This document shows, one piece after another, positions 34,197 to 44,108 of a DNA stretch of 64,000 bases. The DNA is from Uranotaenia lowii. Its lineage: Eukaryota; Arthropoda; Insecta; Diptera; Culicidae. The stretch is taken from the NCBI RefSeq assembly GCF_029784155.1, contig NC_073693.1, positions 352,985,117 through 353,049,116 on the forward strand, given 5' to 3'. The notes under the pieces were generated by a model. The model did not search any database. It was not told the DNA's origin and was given only the letters and a program-made list of their open reading frames with translations. The position numbers and the translations under genes are program-made. The stretch's first letter is position 1. Each line of letters begins with the position of its first letter.

Positions 34197-37100
34197 CTAA
34201 ACGACCAAGTCAGACATTTTAAGATATTTGTATATAGGGTACAAATATTCAAGATCTAAGTTTGCCAAGATGTCTCGAATTGGAACACCAGGTAGTTTAC
34301 TTCGGGCCCTAAGGGTATCCAGTAGCCAAGCCCTCGATCGATCAAACCGTTCACACGTCCACACAACATGATCAATGTCGTGGTAGCCATCCCCACAAAC
34401 ACAAACATTGCTTGTAACTAGTTGTATACGAAACAAATGCGCGTCAAGCCGGCAGTGATTTGACATGAGCCGAGAAACCACGCGAATGAAATCGCGACTC
34501 ATGTTAAAATGCTTAAACCATGCCTTCGTCGGAACCTTAGGGATAATCGTATGGAGCCAACGTCCCTTTGTGCCATTGTCCCAGCTAGACTGCCAAGCGT
34601 TAATCGCTAAAGTGCGAGGTATTGAAAAATATTCATGGTAAGTTATTATCCTCTCAAAGATTTCACCTTGTAACGCGCCCACCTTAGCCAATGAGTCCGC
34701 ATTCTCATTGCCTTGAATAAGACAATGAGACGGGATCCAAGCTAAGGTAATCTTGTACGAATTTTCGATCAAAGCGCCCAATATCCCTGAAATTTCCAGC
34801 AAAAAATGGGAAGAGCGCTTCATCAGTTTCATCGATCGAATCGCCTCAACGGAGCTGAGACTATCCGAATAGATGAAATAGTGGTCTACGGGCAGAGTGC
34901 GAATGTGTTCCAAGGTACAATAAATTGCGGCTAGTTCGGCAACGTAAACGGAGCATGGCTCTTGAAGCTTGAACGAAGCTTCAAAGCGCTCATTATACAC
35001 TGCGAAACCAGTCGCGCCGTCGATTCTAGAACCATCAGTAAAGAACATTTTTGTAGGGTCAATTTCACGTACTTTTGATGCAAAGATTGAAGGAATGACG
35101 TTGGGTCGGACGTGATCTGGAATTCCACGGATGTCAGCGGTCATGGACAGATCGAATTTTATTAAGGAACTGCTGATCGGGTAAAAGTGACTCGTGTCCG
35201 AATTTAACAAAGAAGGGTTTATTTCTAACTGACTAAAAGTTTGATAATTGTTTACATATTTTACTTGCGAATTAATATTCATAAGCCTTTCCAAATTTTC
35301 TATCACCAAAGGATTCATAGTAACACTTCGAATTAGGAAACGTAGCGATAAATCGAAGAACCGATTTTTCAACGGCATTATTCCCGCCAGTACTTCGAGA
35401 CACATCGTATGTGTCGACTGCATACAACCCATGGCAATACGCAAACAACGATACTGTATTCGTTCTAGTTTAATCAAGTGGGTATCCGCGGCTGACCCAA
35501 AGCAAAAGCTTCCGTATTCTATGACCGACAGTATCGTTGTTTGGTATAACCTGATGAGGTCCTGTGGATGAGCACCCCACCAGGTTCCAGTAATCGTTCG
35601 AAGAAAATTGATTCTTTTTTGGCATTTTTGTGTCAAGTACCTAATATGTTTTCCCCAGAGGCATTTAGAGTCGAACCAGACACCCAAATATTTAAAACTA
35701 AGAGATTGAGTTAGAGTTCTACCCATCATAAGGAGCTCTATTTGAGGAGGGGAATGCTTCCTTGAAAAAACTACTAACTCGGTTTTACTAGGCGAAAACT
35801 CGATGCCTAGGTTCCTGGCCCAATGTGATAAATTATTTAGAGTTTCTTGCAACGGAGGTTTAATTTGAGTGCCTTTTTTACCTGTGATATGAACAACACA
35901 GTCATCCGCAAGCTGTCTTAGCGTGCAATTTTGTGCCATACAAGCATCGATTTCTCGGACATAAAAGTTGTATAGCAGGGGGCTTAAACATGAGCCTTGG
36001 GGTAGACCCATGTAACTAATTCGTTCAACTTTGGTTTCTCCATGACTAAAATGCATGATTTTTTCAGACAACAGGTTATATAGAAAATTATTCAATATTG
36101 GTGAAAGTCCGCAAGAGTTAAGATTACTAGAAAGCACTTCTATGGACACCGAATCGAATGCCCCTTTGATGTCCAGAAATACTGCCCCCATCTGCTCTTT
36201 TTGGGCAAACGCCAATTGAATGTCTGATGAAAGTAATGCTAGACAGTCGTTCGTACCCTTGCCTCTACGAAATCCAAATTGTGTACTTGACAACAGATTG
36301 TTTGATTCAACCCATTTATCCAGCCGAAAGAGAATCATTTTTTCGAGCAATTTCCGGAGACACGAGAGCATTGCAATCGGCCTATACGAGTTGTAATCAG
36401 AAACTGGTTTTCCCGGTTTTTGGATGGCGATGACTTTCACTTGTCTCCAGTCATGCGGGACAATGTTCATCTCTAAACATTTATTAAATAAATTCAACAA
36501 GCGTTTCTTAGCGGTATCTGGCAGATTTTTCAACAAGTTGAATTTGATTCTGTCCAGTCCGGGAGCAGAATTGTTACAAGACCATAGCGCAAGTGAAAGT
36601 TCGACCATCGAGAATTGATCCTCCGTTTCGGAACTATTCTCTGTGTCCCGAAAGATTTTCTTAACTGGTACTGCGTCCGGACAGACCTTTTTCGCGAACT
36701 GTGTCAGCCATCGACTAGAGCTTTCCTCACTTTCGTTCGAAGGTGTGTGATTTCGCATGTTTCGTGCTGTTTTCCAAAGCGTGTGCAGAGACGTTTCTCT
36801 AGATAACCCATCCACGAATCGCCGCCAGTACCCACGTTTCTTGCCCCTGATCAAGTTCTTGAACTTGCGTTCCAAGGACAAGTAACGTTGGAACTTCTCT
36901 GGCAATCCGGTTCTGCGAAACTCAACAAACGCCTTGCACTTTTCAGCTCGCGCGCGCGTGCAATCTCCATCCCACCACGGTGTGGGAGGCCGTTTCTGTA
37001 TCGTCGAGTTTTCATTCCGTCTGACCTGTGCCCCGATTGCACAGTCCACAATTGTCCCGGAAATAAAACTGTACTCTGCCTCCGGAGGCAGTTCGTCTGT

Positions 37101-37883
37101 TGAGTCGATGGCTTCAATGACACCCGATGCATACTTTTTCCAATCTATATTCTTAGTGAGGTCATAAGGAATATTGATCTCTTCGGGTGGACTACGACCA
37201 CTGGTGAAAGAAATATTGATAGGCAGATGATCGCTTCCCTGAGGGTCTTGGATTACCTTCCACGTACAATCCAAACTCAGAGAGGAAGAAGCTAATGAAA
37301 GGTCTAAAATACTATGCTGTGATTGGGATCCATTAATTCGAGTCACTTCCCCATTGTTTAAGACAGTCATGTTGAAGTCGTCGCACAGCTCATATATCAT
37401 GTTAGCACGATCATCATCACGTGAGCTACCCCAGCCCACGCCATGGGAGTTGAAGTCTCCCAGAACTAGTCGGGGTTCTGGAAGAAGTGAAATAATATTC
37501 GCCAATTGGTTCCCGCTCACGCTTGAATTTGGCGGAATATATACCGAGGCTAGGCAAAGGTCTTGACCTTTAATTCTAGCTTGGCAACTGACGACTTCAA
37601 TACCTGGAGATGGTTGTAGTGGAATACGATAGAAAGAGTGGCATTTCTTGATACCCAAAAGAACGCCACCCCCTCGTTGACCATCACGATCCAGGCGAAT
37701 AATATTGTGGCTATGGAAGTTGAAATCTGTGTTAGGAGAGAGCCAAGTTTCGCATAAGGCGAACACATCACAATTCAAATTGTGTACCAATACTTTAAAG
37801 GAGTCTAATTTTGGTAAAATACTTCTGCAGTTCCATTGCAATATAGAAACAATTTCTCTTACCTCAATGGACGAGTTATTCAT
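34197..37883 (-). CDS. LINE ORF2: APE endonuclease - reverse transcriptase - RNase H
   Basis: About 1228 codons starting at the ATG at 37883, with no internal stop. The N-terminal ~230 residues are an APE-type endonuclease (LQWNCRSI, CETWLSP, VLGDFNSHG, GSDHLPI). RT follows (SYRPIAMLSCLRKLLEK, QFGFRRGKGTNDC, FLDIKGAFDSV, GLPQGSCLSPLLY, QLADDCVVH; the FADD box is LADD). RNase H carries its acidic residues in FFTDGSRIDGATG, VYVAELAAIY, FIYSDSLSS and GNENADSLAK. A C-terminal Cys/His cluster (CVCGDGYHDIDHVVWTC) closes the protein. It nicks target DNA and copies the element RNA in place. All catalytic motifs are present, so activity is possible. Confidence 0.9.
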   Translation of the reverse strand: MNNSSIEVREIVSILQWNCRSILPKLDSFKVLVHNLNCDVFALCETWLSPNTDFNFHSHNIIRLDRDGQRGGGVLLGIKKCHSFYRIPLQPSPGIEVVSCQARIKGQDLCLASVYIPPNSSVSGNQLANIISLLPEPRLVLGDFNSHGVGWGSSRDDDRANMIYELCDDFNMTVLNNGEVTRINGSQSQHSILDLSLASSSLSLDCTWKVIQDPQGSDHLPINISFTSGRSPPEEINIPYDLTKNIDWKKYASGVIEAIDSTDELPPEAEYSFISGTIVDCAIGAQVRRNENSTIQKRPPTPWWDGDCTRARAEKCKAFVEFRRTGLPEKFQRYLSLERKFKNLIRGKKRGYWRRFVDGLSRETSLHTLWKTARNMRNHTPSNESEESSSRWLTQFAKKVCPDAVPVKKIFRDTENSSETEDQFSMVELSLALWSCNNSAPGLDRIKFNLLKNLPDTAKKRLLNLFNKCLEMNIVPHDWRQVKVIAIQKPGKPVSDYNSYRPIAMLSCLRKLLEKMILFRLDKWVESNNLLSSTQFGFRRGKGTNDCLALLSSDIQLAFAQKEQMGAVFLDIKGAFDSVSIEVLSSNLNSCGLSPILNNFLYNLLSEKIMHFSHGETKVERISYMGLPQGSCLSPLLYNFYVREIDACMAQNCTLRQLADDCVVHITGKKGTQIKPPLQETLNNLSHWARNLGIEFSPSKTELVVFSRKHSPPQIELLMMGRTLTQSLSFKYLGVWFDSKCLWGKHIRYLTQKCQKRINFLRTITGTWWGAHPQDLIRLYQTTILSVIEYGSFCFGSAADTHLIKLERIQYRCLRIAMGCMQSTHTMCLEVLAGIMPLKNRFFDLSLRFLIRSVTMNPLVIENLERLMNINSQVKYVNNYQTFSQLEINPSLLNSDTSHFYPISSSLIKFDLSMTADIRGIPDHVRPNVIPSIFASKVREIDPTKMFFTDGSRIDGATGFAVYNERFEASFKLQEPCSVYVAELAAIYCTLEHIRTLPVDHYFIYSDSLSSVEAIRSMKLMKRSSHFLLEISGILGALIENSYKITLAWIPSHCLIQGNENADSLAKVGALQGEIFERIITYHEYFSIPRTLAINAWQSSWDNGTKGRWLHTIIPKVPTKAWFKHFNMSRDFIRVVSRLMSNHCRLDAHLFRIQLVTSNVCVCGDGYHDIDHVVWTCERFDRSRAWLLDTLRARSKLPGVPIRDILANLDLEYLYPIYKYLKMSDLVV

Positions 37884-39465
37884 CAAAAGAAATTGCTTCT
37901 GCGATGAGGGTCATAGTACAAGCTTTCTTTTTCAAGACTTCTCTCAAAAGAGGTACAAACATATTAATCATAGTCCTCCAACCTGCTGGTACACTGAAAA
38001 AGTCCAAGATGAACGCAACAATTTCCGAAAATTTCATCTTACCATCAGATGAAAAGCTGGGCAAACTGTTCGACGATGGATCAGATGCAGTTTCTCTGGG
38101 AATTGTTGCATTCCTGTTTGCTACTGATGGTCCTGAATTCTGAAGGAAAGTCTGGGGTTTTGACTTACCAGAAAGTGGAGGGAAGTCCTTCGGGGACGGA
38201 TTAAAACCCGGAGGTCTCTGAATAGGAGGGGTAGAATAACTATTTCCACTTTGAGGATTTTTTGTTTTATTAACTTTGCTGGCAGCTGATCGGGGTTGTG
38301 TGTTAGTTGTGCGTTTCCTTTTTGGAGCCTGTGAAACATTTTTTTTAACAAATGGCCCAGCTGATGTTCCTTCACATGGATCCTCCCCTTCGGATTCATA
38401 CTCACTTAGAAGGTCAAACTGGTTCTCTGAGACGATTGGCAAAGACTTCATCAGCATGTCTCTATATGATTTCTTAGAGCGGGTTTTTAAAGAAGTCTTG
38501 ATTTTTTCCCGGCGCGATATGTACTTCGGACACGCCGAGAGAGCATGAGATTCCTCGCCTGTGCAATACAAACACTTGCTTACTGCTTGTATTTCACACG
38601 AAGCTTCCGCATGCTTCTCCCCGCACTTAGAGCAGCGTGCCTGATTGCAACAGTAGGCGGCCGTATGATCCAACTGCTTGCAATTCTGGCAGTACATGAC
38701 CGAAGGCACATAAAGTCTCACAGGTAGACGAACCTTCCCGATCGCAACGTAATCAGGAAGTGCAGTGCCGGAAAAGGTAACCCGGAAAGAGTTTGACAGG
38801 GAAAATGTTCGCTTTTCCCCCTCGCCAGATGCTGTTTTCAGCTGACGCGCGTCCAGCACCTTGACCGTGGGAAGACCAGGGTCTTTGAATCGGCCAACCC
38901 CGGACTCCACAAGATCATCGACGGTCAAACCCTCCTCGGTTACCACTCCGTCGATTTCCACGTCACGAGCGGGAACGTATACGCGATACTCGATCGTAAA
39001 CTTCGGGTCACAAGCAATGGCATTTGCTTCCTTCAGGCTACCAACAACAATGCGCATCTTGTGCGGTCTCATCGGCTGGTAGCTGATTACGGAAGGGTAA
39101 GATCTGTCGAGGTCTCGGGCGATGGAAATCACATTAGGTGATTTCCCGTTCATTTTGGACCGGATGTAAACTACCCAAGGTCCCTCCGATTCAGGTTGGT
39201 AAACCCGACGACGAGGGGGAGGTTTGGGCAGCTCGTTAGCTTTTTCATCTGGGGAATTTTGTTGAGGGGTGGATAATGATGCGGAGTTGCCGAATACGAA
39301 GGGAACAGGGGAAATTGACAGATTATAGGACTGAGGTAAGGGGTCAGGGGTATTTTCCGTGTCCGATAGGTACATGGGATGTTCAAGTCGTTCCTCGGAT
39401 AACATTTCCTCGGAACCATCCTCCTGAAAAGGGGGATCTTCCCCCGCCTCGCCGTCGTCATCCAT
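37876..39465 (-). CDS. LINE ORF1: Gag-like RNA-binding protein
   Basis: An uninterrupted 529-codon frame. The N-terminal ~110 residues are acidic and proline-rich. A folded central part (about residues 100-240, e.g. MRPHKMRIVVGSLKEANAI) precedes three zinc knuckles around residues 265-320: CQNCKQLDHTAAYC (CX2CX4HX4C), CSKCGEKHAEASC (CX2CX3HX4C) and CLYCTGEESHALSAC (CX2CX5HX4C). The tail is basic, serine- and asparagine-rich. This matches ORF1 proteins of Jockey/I-type LINEs, which coat the element RNA and act as chaperones in a ribonucleoprotein. Its stop overlaps the ORF2 start (ATGAATAA, 37883-37876), suggesting coupled termination-reinitiation. The ATG at 39463 lies just downstream of the A-rich 5' UTR. 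Confidence 0.88.
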   Translation of the reverse strand: MDDDGEAGEDPPFQEDGSEEMLSEERLEHPMYLSDTENTPDPLPQSYNLSISPVPFVFGNSASLSTPQQNSPDEKANELPKPPPRRRVYQPESEGPWVVYIRSKMNGKSPNVISIARDLDRSYPSVISYQPMRPHKMRIVVGSLKEANAIACDPKFTIEYRVYVPARDVEIDGVVTEEGLTVDDLVESGVGRFKDPGLPTVKVLDARQLKTASGEGEKRTFSLSNSFRVTFSGTALPDYVAIGKVRLPVRLYVPSVMYCQNCKQLDHTAAYCCNQARCSKCGEKHAEASCEIQAVSKCLYCTGEESHALSACPKYISRREKIKTSLKTRSKKSYRDMLMKSLPIVSENQFDLLSEYESEGEDPCEGTSAGPFVKKNVSQAPKRKRTTNTQPRSAASKVNKTKNPQSGNSYSTPPIQRPPGFNPSPKDFPPLSGKSKPQTFLQNSGPSVANRNATIPRETASDPSSNSLPSFSSDGKMKFSEIVAFILDFFSVPAGWRTMINMFVPLLREVLKKKACTMTLIAEAISFDE

Positions 39466-39941
39466 TAGGCGGGAACTTCCGACTTAATGGGTAGCGGAGA
39501 AACAAAACCAATTACAAAAAATTATTAAAAAAAAAAAAAAAAATGAAAAAAAAATAATAAAAAATAATAGTAAATAAATGATATTATTATAAAAGGTGTT
39601 AATAACTAAAGCGAAAAAGGAGCAAATAAGAATAACAAAAAAAAACCAAAAAAAACTTTTGGAGAAAAAAAAAATATTTAAAATAAATATTTTTGAACCA
39701 CCCTAGGTGGTCGAACCACCCTACACCAACTACTGGCGAATCAACAACGTGGTCTTTTGTTGTTGACCGATTGGTACTGGGAGACTATCTGCAGCAGCAG
39801 GGCCTTTTGTCTTCTGCTGGCTGGCGGAGAATCGATGATAATTTCGATCAATGTTTCGATTACGATTTATCGAAACGGTGTCCACTTAATCGTGATATAT
39901 CACTGGCACGCACTTTTTCACTTGGGCTGTCCTTGCGGTAT
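39466..39941 (-). promoter_or_regulatory. 5' UTR with internal promoter of the LINE
   Basis: The element starts on the minus strand near 39941 and its first 200 bp are GC-balanced. About 39520-39690 is an extremely A/T-rich block just upstream of ORF1. An imperfect hairpin ACCACCCTAGGTGGT lies near 39698-39712. Full-length LINEs of this type rely on an internal promoter in this segment; a TATA box is not visible. Confidence 0.45.
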
Positions 39942-40020
39942 CGTCTTTATAAAGTTAAGTAGATTTTAATAAACTAGTTGTTACGGAAGTCTCTCGGTCT
40001 TTTTACTCCATAACGTAACA
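39942..40020 (+). repeat. 3' LTR of Gypsy copy 2, right part
   Basis: Continues the interrupted LTR from CGTCTTTATAAA to ATAACGTAACA and is followed by the ATAAG target duplication. Confidence 0.9.
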
Positions 40021-40274
40021 ATAAGCTATGCTTGTAAAGATTTTTTGATATAAATTGAGATATTTCAACATCCTACAAGTACTGAATTATAACTGATTTT
40101 GATAGAAAAAATTGAATATCAAAATATCTCATCTTGATATCATTTTGCTTTTTGTTTCTAATCGGGTAATTTAACCATACAAAACAGCTATAACATGTGA
40201 GTTACATTGTTGAGATTCGTCTCATCGAAGCAATCGATATAATTAATAAACAATTACAGTAAGGTTTTTTTTTA

Positions 40275-40425
40275 CACTGATATACGTACCGCGTAAAAAA
40301 AACCGTGTAAAAAAAAACCGTGTTAATTCCCGAAAACCGTGTAAAAAAAAAACCGTGCTAATTCCCGAAAACCGTGTAAAAAAAAACCGTGTTAATTCCC
40401 GAAAACCGTGTAAAAAAAGACCACT
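40275..40425. repeat. ACCGTGTAAAAAA / TTAATTCCCG minisatellite
   Basis: About four tandem units of 34-37 bp, each AAACCGTGTAAAAAAAAACC then GTGTTAATTCCCGA. Length differences are in the A-run. No flanking cas genes or unique spacers are present. Confidence 0.8.
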
Positions 40426-40435
40426 CGAATTCTGC

Positions 40436-40850
40436 AGCTTTGAAGTTCTGACACTTAAGACCTGAGACCTGAGACTTGAGACATAAGACCTGGACTTGGA
40501 AATGTAGACTAGAGACACGAGACCTGAGACTTTAGACATGACACCTGAGACCTAAGTCCAGGGACCTGAGATCTGAGACATGAAACCTGAGACTTGAAGA
40601 ATGAGACCAAAGACATGGGACATTAGACCTGAGACCTGAGACTAGAAACCTAAGACATAAAACACGAGACCTGAGACCGGAGACATGGGACATGAGACCT
40701 GAGACATGAGACTTGAGACTTAAGACATGACACCTGAGACCTGAGACCTGAGACATGAGACATGAGACAAGAGGCATGAGACATGAGATATGAGACCTAA
40801 GACCTGAGACATGAGACATGAGACATAAGACATGAGACAAGCTACTAGTG
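40436..40850. repeat. (GAGACMT)n 7-bp satellite, array 1
   Basis: A 7-bp period built from GAGACCT, GAGACAT and GAGACTT with decay at the edges. The same unit makes up 55918-56361. Frames in it translate as short reiterated words and are not genes. Confidence 0.85.
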
Positions 40851-41553
40851 TTATTACCGCGAAAAATTATATAAGCTTCGATTACAACTTGCGACCCCTC
40901 TAGTGAAAGGGTTTGACTTGTAGACAAGGACTATAAAAATCGCTCACTCATCGAAAAGCACATGAGAATGCTTCGTCGCCGGCTCGCTATTCGTTTGTGC
41001 GCAATACAATCACGAATAGCAACACAAACGATTCAACGATGGCGGTTTCTTTGTTGCTCGTATTACAAAATATTCATGAGCGAGTCTGAGCAACGGGATC
41101 ACGAGAGACTCGTATTTGGTTCGTGAAAATTTAGATACCAAGCTTGCTGTCTGTTTAAGGGAGTAAGTACGTCAGTTCAAAAGAAAAAGAAAAAGGAATC
41201 TTTCGGCTTGTCCTTTTCAGAGATAAACCGTCCGTACCATCCGGACACCGATCGTTTGAAGATTGGCTTGTCCTATTCAAGTGTACACTGTTGCTGTTGA
41301 TGTTATTGATGTTCCTTCAAGCTTGTAGCTTCAAAAAGTGACGCACATTCTTCCGTAGGAAGCAATAATAACACCACTAGCATGAAGCAAATGTATTCTT
41401 TTGCCTCGGCATATTTGCCTGAAAAGAATAATAACATCACTAACATGGATTGGCTGTACCGGCCGAATGCACACTGTTTTTCTTTTTTTTCAATTCCTGT
41501 TGGCCAACGTTGTTGAAAGCCAACACGGCTTGGCGTCAGTATTGTTGCTGTTA
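40851..41553. other. Unique stretch with imperfect inverted repeats
   Basis: GACTATAAAAATCGCTCACTC near 40929 and a GAGCGAGTC word near 41075 are partly inverse, and AATCTTTCGGCTTGTCC / GATTGGCTTGTCC repeat near 41197 and 41262. No gene is recognised before the gap. Confidence 0.25.
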
Positions 41554-42053
41554 NNNNNNNNNNNNNNNNNNNNNNNNNNNNNNNNNNNNNNNNNNNNNNN
41601 NNNNNNNNNNNNNNNNNNNNNNNNNNNNNNNNNNNNNNNNNNNNNNNNNNNNNNNNNNNNNNNNNNNNNNNNNNNNNNNNNNNNNNNNNNNNNNNNNNNN
41701 NNNNNNNNNNNNNNNNNNNNNNNNNNNNNNNNNNNNNNNNNNNNNNNNNNNNNNNNNNNNNNNNNNNNNNNNNNNNNNNNNNNNNNNNNNNNNNNNNNNN
41801 NNNNNNNNNNNNNNNNNNNNNNNNNNNNNNNNNNNNNNNNNNNNNNNNNNNNNNNNNNNNNNNNNNNNNNNNNNNNNNNNNNNNNNNNNNNNNNNNNNNN
41901 NNNNNNNNNNNNNNNNNNNNNNNNNNNNNNNNNNNNNNNNNNNNNNNNNNNNNNNNNNNNNNNNNNNNNNNNNNNNNNNNNNNNNNNNNNNNNNNNNNNN
42001 NNNNNNNNNNNNNNNNNNNNNNNNNNNNNNNNNNNNNNNNNNNNNNNNNNNNN
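41554..42053. other. Assembly gap (500 N)
   Basis: Exactly 500 undetermined bases between unique DNA and an AT-rich stretch. Confidence 0.99.
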
Positions 42054-43149
42054 AATGTTACATTCCAATTAATTTTTGAATATTTTCTTCCACACTAGAA
42101 TTAAGGATTATCGTTCTTTTCTTTCTGAATAAACATGAAGGGCTAATGCCATAATATTATCGGTCAAACATATGTAAATGCCACAGTAAGGACTGATTTT
42201 GATAAAAAGAAACATCTAATATCTGTTGTTTAGTAAACGAGTTTCAAGACAAATTGAAAACCTAGGAATTTAAAAAAAAGGAACAATGAACCATTTAGAG
42301 ATTTAAATCTTTCAGAAATTAAACACTGGAATCATTATTTAATCAAAAAGCAAAAAAAAATTGTTATCAAAAACTTTGGAAAATTGCCACTAAGCAATTT
42401 GAAACTTTAAAAAATATCAATGGAATTGTTTGAGCGATTTTAATTAAAAAAAATATGAATTTTCAAAATACATAAATTATCCGAATTTATTTAAATTAAA
42501 AACTAGAAACGGATTTTGGAAAACGTTAAATTTCGAAGTTTTGTAAATATGAATATTTTGAAACTTGTTTTCATTAACTTAATATTTGAGAATTTAAAAA
42601 TTTGAAACTAGTACTTTTTTGAGCTTTCTTAATCGTATAAATGTGCACTATTGGAATATCTAAGGAAAGGCAGTGATGAAATATTTAGATTCAAAAATTT
42701 AGAATCATTAGTCACAGTTCATATTTCAAGAACTTTTGGAAATGTTGAATCAGAATTTATGAAAACTTGAGTTTCTGGACATGTGGGTTTAACTTATAGC
42801 TTATTATATATTAGAATGTCCATTCCGTCGTTAACTTCATTGTAGAACCAGCATTAAAGCCACATTTAATCGAAAAAGTAGTTTCGTGAAAGCTTTTGAA
42901 AGTATACGAATTTAGTTCAAGTCACAAGAACATTTCAAGTAAGTAATAATCTAGATAGACCAATAAGAAAGAAAAATCAACTGAAAGAAATTATGTTGAA
43001 AAGAAAGCCTATCATAATAAACTGTAAAAAAATTGGTAGAAATTTTCGAAAAACTCTTGAGTAATTGGAAACAGGCTTTAAAAAAAGGGATTTAGAAGAA
43101 TAAAGAATAGAAATAATAATCTAAATAATATAGGAAGATCAAAAGAACA
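42054..43149. other. AT-rich, nothing recognised
   Basis: Long A- and T-rich stretch without coding frames or clear repeat units. Confidence 0.3.
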
Positions 43150-43520
43150 GGATTTGTAATATTAGATCGCACTAGTCAAAAGTGTCTCCTGATCATATCC
43201 TACCACCCATTTCCAAAACAAAATTATTTTGCTAGGATGCAGAGGTGTCCTCGGTCCTAAAGCATGAGTTATGAATCTTTCAAACCCTTTTCTCTATTTT
43301 CCTTCTATCCATTGACTACTAGGACGTGGCCGGCGCCGTTATTGATGTTTAAAGAGAGAGCATCAGTTTTGTTCATTGTGAATGTGTTGTCAATCCCAGA
43401 CACCATTCTTTTGACCTCTGGACAAAATTGATGGCCTCGGTCAATCACGGAGTAGCAACCATTGGCGATGTGGAACTTGTTCTACTGAGCCTCGCCAGCG
43501 ATCATGGAATTCGAAATGTT
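43150..43520. repeat. Probable dispersed-repeat segment (possible LINE 3' UTR)
   Basis: The segment is sharply more GC-rich than both flanks and contains GGACGTGGCCGGCGCCG and GATGGCCTCGGTCAATCACG. It ends near GAGCCTCGCCAGCGATCATG, with no open frame. My impression is that similar text occurs in mosquito LINE 3' UTRs, but this cannot be confirmed from the window alone. Confidence 0.3.
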
Positions 43521-43779
43521 TATACACTTTAAAAGTGTTTTAATTACAATGAGAAAATGAATGTGTTTCAATTACAATGAGAGAATTTTGTTACGTTGAA
43601 TTGCTTTACAACTATTGATGTTTCATTTCGAGTTCAATGATTTAAGGTGGATGTGAGTAGTCAATCAAGCTAAGCTAAGCTATAGGCTCAGCCGTTTTAA
43701 GAGCTAGAAAGCTGAAATTTGGCATGGATGCTCATTAGCACCAGGAATTATGAAAAATGTTTTTCGATTTTTGGATGAA

Positions 43780-44108
43780 TTGACTCCTTCTGAAAGGGGT
43801 CGTCCATACAAAACAAATATTGATTTCGCTATATTGACGTTATTTTTCGTCGGATTGTGATGAAAATTTACACATGCAAAAGGGATCGTCCATATGAACT
43901 TTTCACTGTTTTTGTAATATTGACGTTATTACACATAGGATTCAGATAAAAATTGGTACACGAGAGTTTTGAGAGACGGGCAATCGATTTCAGGTTTTAG
44001 TGTAAGGGGCCGGCAAAAGGGGTCGTCCATATGAACTTTTCAATATTTTTTTTATATTGACGTTATTGTACATCGGATTCAAATGGAAATTTGCACATAG
44101 GAGTTTTT
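43780..44108 (+). repeat. ~140-bp tandem repeat, left block
   Basis: At least two units share the order AAAAGGGGTCGTCCATAT, ATATTGACGTTATT, GGATT.AGAT, CACACGGGAGTTTTGAG-like and ATCGATTTCAGG. The block ends abruptly where the LINE fragment begins. Confidence 0.7.

Larger units (their letters stand above)
33831..39941 (-). mobile_element. Apparently full-length two-ORF LINE (I/LOA-type, with RNase H)
   Basis: A 6.1-kb non-LTR retrotransposon on the minus strand with 5' UTR (39466-39941), ORF1, ORF2, 3' UTR and an A-rich tail (T-run at 33831-33846). CGTCTTTATAAA is duplicated on both sides (33818-33829 and 39942-39953, with further near-match), the signature of target-primed insertion into the Gypsy LTR. 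Both ORFs are uninterrupted. The combination of APE endonuclease, RT and C-terminal RNase H places it in the I/LOA/Outcast group. It is the only element here that could plausibly be active. Confidence 0.93.
29472..40020 (+). mobile_element. Ty3/Gypsy LTR retrotransposon, copy 2, with a LINE in its 3' LTR
   Basis: Same family as copy 1, with LTR ends TGTTGGGTTGG ... ATAACGTAACA. A perfect 5-bp target duplication ATAAG flanks it (29467-29471 and 40021-40025), so the whole 10.5-kb block is one insertion later split by another. The 3' LTR starts at 33660, is interrupted at about 33831 by the LINE, and resumes at 39942. Its gag-pol is broken by several frameshifts and by a deletion of about 300 bp at the start of RT (about 31204), but it retains the zinc knuckle and protease that copy 1 lacks. 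Confidence 0.92.

Noticed and set aside
37354..39494. Several 60-115-codon + strand frames across 35-39 kb
   Set aside because: Antisense shadows of the LINE ORFs on the minus strand.
18145..40020. Endogenous retrovirus with envelope
   Set aside because: The space between integrase and the 3' LTR is only the polypurine tract in both copies, so there is no env.
40275..40425. CRISPR-like look of the ACCGTG repeats
   Set aside because: Units are contiguous, differ mainly in A-run length, have no unique spacers, and the DNA is eukaryotic.
40532..40927. 131-codon minus-strand frame with SHVSGLRSHVSCLM words (similar at 55916-56290)
   Set aside because: Translation of the 7-bp GAGACMT satellite.
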